Part shown: piece by piece, positions 5,988-9,890 of the stretch
How positions within the stretch are numbered: the first letter of the stretch is position 1
Layout: each line of letters opens with the position of its first letter
Notes under the pieces: model-generated
What the model saw: only the letters and a program-made list of their open reading frames with translations
Databases searched by the model: none
Told to the model about the DNA's origin: nothing
Translations under genes and position numbers: made by a program
Origin: Chloroflexia bacterium
GTDB lineage: Bacteria > Chloroflexota > Chloroflexia > Thermomicrobiales > UBA6265
Direction of reading: 5' to 3'
Assembly (NCBI GenBank): GCA_013698305.1
Contig: JACCVC010000003.1
Span: 1-9,890, forward strand
DNA length: 9,890 nucleotides

Positions 5988-7454
5988 ATGGTCGATTCGA
6001 ACCAGAAATCCACCTCAACCCCTGCGCAGACCGGCTCAATCAAGCAGTCCTCGACAGTCACCCGGCGTCGCCTGCTACATGGGTCAGCCGCCCTCGCGGG
6101 AAGCGTGGCCGGGGCAAGCGTCCTGGGAAGCGCGGCCGCCTCCGGTGGCGCGATCAGGCGACCGGCCCCATTCAACCTCATCCGCCAGGATCCGGCGGAA
6201 TTGGTGTTCACCTACTGGGGTTCGCCGCAGGAGCAAGAAGCCGTCGCGCAGATGACTGAAGGGTTCAACGCTGAACACCCGGACATCACTGTACGGCCAC
6301 AATACGTCGCAAATGACGGCTACAGCGAAAAGATGACCACGATGCTCGCAGGCGGCAATCCGCCCGACTTGGCGTACATGGGTGCGGACATGGCGTTTCA
6401 GTGGGCGTTGGATGGGCAGACGCTCGATCTCAGCCCGTGGGTGGAGGACGACCCCGAAACGCCGACGTTGCTTGATGGCACGACCTACAGATACGACGAT
6501 GGCACAAAAGTCCTCAGCACCAGCCTGGCGATTTCCAACACGCTCCTCTATTACAACAAGCCGCTCTTCGAGGAGGCAGAGATCGAGGCGCCTCCGGTCG
6601 ATGCGGCCAGTGCCTGGACATGGGACGAGTTCGTCGAAGTTTGCAAGCTGCTGACCAAGGATCGGGACGGTCGGAACGCGACCGATCCGGATTTCAACGC
6701 CGAGAACATCGACGTGTACGGAGTCGCCGCCAACCTTGAGTTCGGTCCGGTGTACATGCCGTTGATCTGGAGCAACGGCGGCGATTACGCACTGGATGGC
6801 GCAACGGAGTTCGGTCTGAACAAACCCGAGGCGGTCGAAGTTTTTCAGAGACTTCAGGATCTCATCTACGTGCATCATGTGGCCCCCACGCCCGCGCAAT
6901 CCTCGTCGTTGCCGTCCTCCGATGTGCTCATGCGCACCGGCAAGCTGGCGATGGACATCAACGGGATGTGGAAGGTGCTCGACTACAGCCAGAGCGAGGA
7001 GCTCGAATGGGGCATGGGCGTCCTCCCTATGTTCAAGGAGCCGCACACCAGCCGGTTCGGCATTCCCCTCATCGTTTCTTCGGCCTGTGAATACCCAGAT
7101 CAGGCCTACGAGTTCTATCGGTGGCGGTACAGCCCTGAACGGATTGATCTGTACGAACAAGGGCTGTGGATGCCGATTCAGTCTTCCTACTACACCGAGG
7201 AGGACAAGATCAGCCAATGGATCGATCCCGACGTCTTCCCTCAGGAGGCACGGCAGGTCCTGGTTGACTACACCTTGAACTACGCAACCAAACAGATGCC
7301 TGAGTACTACGTCAAAAATATGGCGGCGATCCAAAACGAAGCAGTCGAGCCAGCTCTCTCAGCCATAGCGGCAAATGAGGGTACGGCCCAGGAGCTGCTT
7401 GATCAGGCGGCGGAGACGGCGCAACCTCTTATGCAGGGTAGCTATTTGGCGTAG
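5988..7454 (+). CDS. ABC transporter sugar-binding protein, Tat-exported (CUT1 type)
   Basis: This 488-aa extracellular solute-binding protein (SBP family 1/8) captures a sugar or similar solute and delivers it to the two permeases encoded next. The N-terminus has a twin-arginine signal: T25-R26-R27-R28-L29-L30, a hydrophobic Ala/Gly/Val stretch (34-47) and a likely cleavage site near A49-A51. Folded export by the Tat system is therefore expected; there is no lipobox cysteine. The mature part opens with the usual strand ELVFTYWGSPQEQE, and also contains NPPDLAYMG, LAISNTLLYYNKPLFEEA and TWDEFVEVCKLLT, all typical of CUT1 binding proteins. ATG 5988 is preferred because AAAGGA (5974-5979) lies 8 nt upstream; the ATG at 5979 and a TTG at 5928 lack correctly placed sites. 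It is 107 nt after the cupin. A stable inverted repeat follows the gene and may favour its expression over the permeases. Confidence 0.93.
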   Translation: MVDSNQKSTSTPAQTGSIKQSSTVTRRRLLHGSAALAGSVAGASVLGSAAASGGAIRRPAPFNLIRQDPAELVFTYWGSPQEQEAVAQMTEGFNAEHPDITVRPQYVANDGYSEKMTTMLAGGNPPDLAYMGADMAFQWALDGQTLDLSPWVEDDPETPTLLDGTTYRYDDGTKVLSTSLAISNTLLYYNKPLFEEAEIEAPPVDAASAWTWDEFVEVCKLLTKDRDGRNATDPDFNAENIDVYGVAANLEFGPVYMPLIWSNGGDYALDGATEFGLNKPEAVEVFQRLQDLIYVHHVAPTPAQSSSLPSSDVLMRTGKLAMDINGMWKVLDYSQSEELEWGMGVLPMFKEPHTSRFGIPLIVSSACEYPDQAYEFYRWRYSPERIDLYEQGLWMPIQSSYYTEEDKISQWIDPDVFPQEARQVLVDYTLNYATKQMPEYYVKNMAAIQNEAVEPALSAIAANEGTAQELLDQAAETAQPLMQGSYLA

Positions 7455-7488
7455 GCCGTAACACGCAATCTGTAAAGGATAGAGTTCA

Positions 7489-7530
7489 CCACCCATCAGC
7501 GTTGTGTGCAATGCACAGCCTGATGGGTGG
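7489..7530 (+). repeat. 11-bp perfect inverted repeat (mRNA hairpin) between binding-protein and permease genes
   Basis: CCACCCATCAG (7489-7499) and CTGATGGGTGG (7520-7530) are exact reverse complements around a 20-nt loop. The loop itself holds a second stem, TGTGC-AAT-GCACA (7505-7517). No U-rich tract follows, so this is not a classic intrinsic terminator. In sugar ABC operons a stem-loop after the binding-protein gene commonly protects the upstream mRNA or dampens permease expression, as at malE-malF. It ends 24 nt before the permease ATG. Confidence 0.75.
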
Positions 7531-7554
7531 GCGGAATGGAGTCCAGCCAGCGTC

Positions 7555-8490
7555 ATGAGTAGCACCGCGGATTTGCAGACAGCGACGGTACCAACCAGGA
7601 AACGCCGCAGGTGGATTTCCAGCGAAGCGATGTGGGGCCTGATTTGTGTGAGCCCCGCGATTCTTGGTTTCTTGCTCTGGGACATCGGACCCATGATCGC
7701 GAGTATCGTGCTCTCGTTCTCCGACTGGAGCGTAACCGGCACGACAAGCTGGATCGGGACCGAGAACTTTCAGCGTCTCTTCGGTGACGATGCTCTCTTC
7801 AGGCAGTCGGCACAGGTCACGTTAACCTATGCGTTTGTCAGCGTACCGCTGCAAATCATCGTGGCAATGGCGCTGGCGCTACTCTTGAATGAGAAAGTCA
7901 AGGGGCTTCCGATATTCCGGACAATTTTTTATGTCCCATCAACGGTGCCGCTCATTGCGAGCAGCATGATCTGGCTCTGGATGTATAACCCGGATTTTGG
8001 CCTATTCAACGCGGTCCTCAACTTTTTTGGCTTGCCGGAGCAGCAGTGGATTTTCTCCTCCGACACGGTTGTCCTTTCGCTGATCATCATGAGCCTCTGG
8101 AGCATAGGACCGATGATGATCATCTTTCTGGCGGGGCTTACCGCGATCCCGCAGCACCTTTACGATGCTGTATCGGTCGATGGCGGCAATGTCTTTAACC
8201 GGCTCTGGACTGTGACGATTCCGATGTTGACGCCAACGATTCTCTTTAATCTGGTACTGAGCGTCATCACGTCGCTACAAACGTTCACCCAGGCCTATGT
8301 GATGACCGACGGTGGTCCGGGCAATGCCAGTCTCTTTTATGGGCTATATCTCTATCGAACCGCGTTTCAGCAGGGCGAGTTTGGTTATGCGGCATCGCTG
8401 GCCGTGGTCCAGTTTGCGGTGATCGTGGTGCTCAGCCTACTGGTGTTCCGGACATCCTCGCGATGGGTGCATTATGGAGGGGATACGTAG
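7555..8490 (+). CDS. sugar ABC transporter permease, MalF/UgpA-like (CUT1)
   Basis: This 311-aa inner-membrane protein has six predicted membrane segments (about 28-54, 88-111, 120-143, 172-195, 228-248 and 281-303) after a short basic cytoplasmic N-terminus (TRKRRR, 14-19). The EAA-like loop that docks the ATPase is at 203-223 (YDAVSVDGG...TIP), with the conserved DG and the IP end. It is the first of a permease pair that forms the transport channel for the solute bound by the preceding exported protein. ATG 7555 is chosen because family proteins begin with a short basic segment; GGAG (7538-7541) lies 13 nt upstream, rather far. A GTG at 7504 in the same frame sits inside the hairpin loop and would add 17 atypical residues. 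The stop codon directly abuts the start of the second permease. The substrate is unknown, presumably a sugar or sugar-like solute. Confidence 0.92.
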   Translation: MSSTADLQTATVPTRKRRRWISSEAMWGLICVSPAILGFLLWDIGPMIASIVLSFSDWSVTGTTSWIGTENFQRLFGDDALFRQSAQVTLTYAFVSVPLQIIVAMALALLLNEKVKGLPIFRTIFYVPSTVPLIASSMIWLWMYNPDFGLFNAVLNFFGLPEQQWIFSSDTVVLSLIIMSLWSIGPMMIIFLAGLTAIPQHLYDAVSVDGGNVFNRLWTVTIPMLTPTILFNLVLSVITSLQTFTQAYVMTDGGPGNASLFYGLYLYRTAFQQGEFGYAASLAVVQFAVIVVLSLLVFRTSSRWVHYGGDT

Positions 8491-9390
8491 ATGGCTACTA
8501 CCTCTCGCGGAACTACCGACACTGTTTATCAACCCAAACGCTCATTCTTCCGGAGTCGTCGATTCCGTCATCGAATTGCTCAGGCAATCACCTACACACT
8601 GCTGTTGATCGGCAGCTTTGTGATGCTGTTGCCACTCGTGTGGCTCGTGCGCAGCTCGTTCATGAGCCTGGACCAGATCTTCGCCTTCCCACCTGAATGG
8701 ATCCCCGAGCCATGGGTCTGGCAGAACTATCCGGACGCACTCGATGTGGCGCCGTTCGCCAGGTATTTCCTGAATACGATGGTGATCGAGTTCTTCGTGG
8801 TCACGGGCACTGTCGTTTCGGCAACCATCTCCGCGTATGGCTTCGCCCGGTTGCGCTGGAAGGGGCGGGATCAGGTTTTTGCGGTGCTCATGACCACCAT
8901 GATGTTGCCTGGTGCCGTCACGCTGATCCCGGCATTCATCATTTGGTCCGAACTCGGTTTCGTTAACACGATTGTTCCTCTCACAGCCCCTGCCTGGTTC
9001 GGTGGTGGGATGTTCAATATCTTCCTGCTCCGCCAGTTCTTCCGTGGGCTGCCACGTGATCTCGACGAGGCGGCAGTGCTCGACGGCGCCTCCCCCCTCC
9101 GCATCTTGTGGGATGTCATCATCCCACTCAGTCGGCCGGCATTGATCACTGTCGGAATCTTTTCGTTTCTGACGACCTGGAACGACTTTCTCGGTCCACT
9201 CATTTACCTCAATGACTCTCGGAAATACACGTTGGCAATCGGTCTCTCCCAATTCAAGGGACAGTACACCTCTGAGTGGGGCTTGCTCATGGCTGCCTCT
9301 ACGCTCGTCATCCTGCCGGTGCTGATCCTGTTCTTCGTTGCCCAGCGGTACTTCGTTGAAGGTATCGCCCTCACCGGGATAAAGGGATGA
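8491..9390 (+). CDS. sugar ABC transporter permease, MalG/UgpE-like (CUT1)
   Basis: This 299-aa inner-membrane protein is the second half of the permease pair. The first membrane segment is at about 33-53, preceded by a basic cytoplasmic tail. The typical MalG-type blocks follow: QNYPDAL (78-84) before the periplasmic FLNTMVIE segment, SAYGFARL (114-121), and the EAA loop LDEAAVLDGASPLRILWDVI (191-210) followed by IP, which binds the transporter ATPase. The C-terminus FVEGIALTGIKG is characteristic of CUT1 permeases. ATG 8491 follows the TAG of the first permease with no gap and has a strong ribosome-binding site, GGAGGGG (8476-8482), 8 nt upstream. The two subunits are therefore made in coupled fashion. 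No ATPase gene follows directly; a shared ATPase encoded elsewhere is common for CUT1 systems. Confidence 0.94.
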   Translation: MATTSRGTTDTVYQPKRSFFRSRRFRHRIAQAITYTLLLIGSFVMLLPLVWLVRSSFMSLDQIFAFPPEWIPEPWVWQNYPDALDVAPFARYFLNTMVIEFFVVTGTVVSATISAYGFARLRWKGRDQVFAVLMTTMMLPGAVTLIPAFIIWSELGFVNTIVPLTAPAWFGGGMFNIFLLRQFFRGLPRDLDEAAVLDGASPLRILWDVIIPLSRPALITVGIFSFLTTWNDFLGPLIYLNDSRKYTLAIGLSQFKGQYTSEWGLLMAASTLVILPVLILFFVAQRYFVEGIALTGIKG

Positions 9391-9427
9391 TTGTGTGGTA
9401 TCTGGGTGAATCGTTCGGGGAGAGCAA

Positions 9428-9890
9428 ATGACGACCGTTATGTTGCTCGGCACGCTTGATACGAAGGGCGAGGAATACGGTTTCGTCCGTGATCACTTGC
9501 ACGCCCAGGGCATCGAGACGCTAGTGATCGACGCCGGGGTGTTAGATGCCCCAACGCTGGAGGCGGACATCTCCCGCGAGGAAGTCGCGCAGGCGGCAGG
9601 CGCCCACCTCGCCAGGCTCGCGAGCGATCGCGATCGCGGCGCCGCTATTGACGCCATGATGGGCGGCGCCCGGAAGCTCGTCACGCCCCTCGTCGCTCGC
9701 GGCGGCGTCCACGGCATCTTCGGGATGGGCGGTTCTGGAGGATCGACACTGATCTCCGGTGTCATGCGCGACCTCCCGGTCGGCTTCCCCAAACTGCTGG
9801 TCTCGACCGTTGCCTCAGGCGATACCCGACCATATGTCGGTGCGTCCGACATCTCCATGATGTCCTCGATCGTGGATATCTCCGGCATAA
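9428..9890 (+). CDS. Tm-1-like / UPF0261 ATP-binding-domain protein (partial, N-terminal 154 aa)
   Basis: The frame is open from ATG 9428 to the right edge. The 154 visible residues match the N-terminal domain of the UPF0261/Tm-1-like family (full length about 400 aa). Landmarks are GTLDTKGEE (8-16), DISREEV (47-53), the glycine-rich loop GMGGSGGS (99-106), STVASGD (126-132) and YVGASDI (136-142). The plant relative Tm-1 inhibits tobamovirus replication. Bacterial members have no settled function, but they often occur in carbohydrate gene clusters with a PEP-hydrolase-like TIM-barrel protein. The start has GGGGAGAG (9417-9424) just upstream and lies 37 nt after the second permease, so it belongs to the operon. 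There is no signal peptide, so it is cytoplasmic. The family call is firm; a role in degrading the imported compound is inference from context. Confidence 0.88.
   Translation, partial: MTTVMLLGTLDTKGEEYGFVRDHLHAQGIETLVIDAGVLDAPTLEADISREEVAQAAGAHLARLASDRDRGAAIDAMMGGARKLVTPLVARGGVHGIFGMGGSGGSTLISGVMRDLPVGFPKLLVSTVASGDTRPYVGASDISMMSSIVDISGI

Noticed and set aside
6084..7334. A 416-codon minus-strand open frame opposite the sugar-binding-protein gene
   Set aside because: It is antisense to a well-supported gene, with no recognisable domain and no operon context on that strand.
7536..7562. Mini-frame MESSQRHE overlapping the permease start
   Set aside because: Eight codons overlapping the ATG could couple translation, but nothing beyond its presence supports it.
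8542..9453. A 303-codon minus-strand open frame opposite the second permease gene
   Set aside because: Its highly charged composition, rich in Glu, Arg and His, is the complement of membrane-protein codons; no motif supports it.

Overview
The window looks like a piece of a moderately GC-rich bacterial chromosome (about 60 % GC by eye, with GC-rich third codon positions in the genes). The likely source is a Chloroflexota bacterium of the Thermomicrobia/Sphaerobacter type, or possibly an actinobacterium. This is inferred from the twin-arginine (Tat) signal on a sugar-binding protein, the Tm-1-like (UPF0261) gene beside a sugar transporter, and the Rieske/metallo-beta-lactamase fusion. No rRNA, tRNA, transposase, CRISPR array or phage gene is visible.

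Left block (1-2436, all minus strand). Read in transcription order, it holds a metallo-beta-lactamase-fold protein with a C-terminal Rieske [2Fe-2S] domain, a methylmalonyl-CoA-epimerase-like VOC protein (its start overlaps the previous gene by 8 nt), a small acidic protein of unknown function, and the N-terminus of an HD-domain phosphohydrolase running off the left edge (3-nt gap). The tight packing suggests one operon. A small unrecognised gene (2607-2981) is transcribed divergently from it.

Right block (3026-9890) is a sugar- or polyol-utilisation locus. A LacI-family repressor gene (minus) faces, across a 362-bp regulatory region, a plus-strand operon: a Gfo/Idh/MocA oxidoreductase, a small cupin, a Tat-exported substrate-binding protein, two CUT1-type permeases, and a Tm-1-like/UPF0261 gene cut by the right edge. 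The regulatory region carries a consensus-like promoter (TTGACA at 4123) with a LacI-type operator just downstream, a second operator copy 99 bp further on, and a weaker third copy over the repressor's own start codon. An 11-bp perfect inverted repeat lies between the binding-protein and first permease genes, where it could set a high binding-protein-to-permease ratio. No transporter ATPase gene is in the window, so it must be downstream or shared.

Working model: an unknown sugar or polyol relieves LacI repression. It is captured by the exported binding protein, imported by the two permeases with an unseen ATPase, and then oxidised or rearranged by the dehydrogenase, the cupin and the Tm-1-like protein. 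The substrate cannot be read from sequence alone. The most unusual elements are the reversed-order CMAH-like Rieske/MBL protein coupled to a VOC epimerase, the three-operator control region, and the partnership of a Tm-1-like gene with a sugar transporter.
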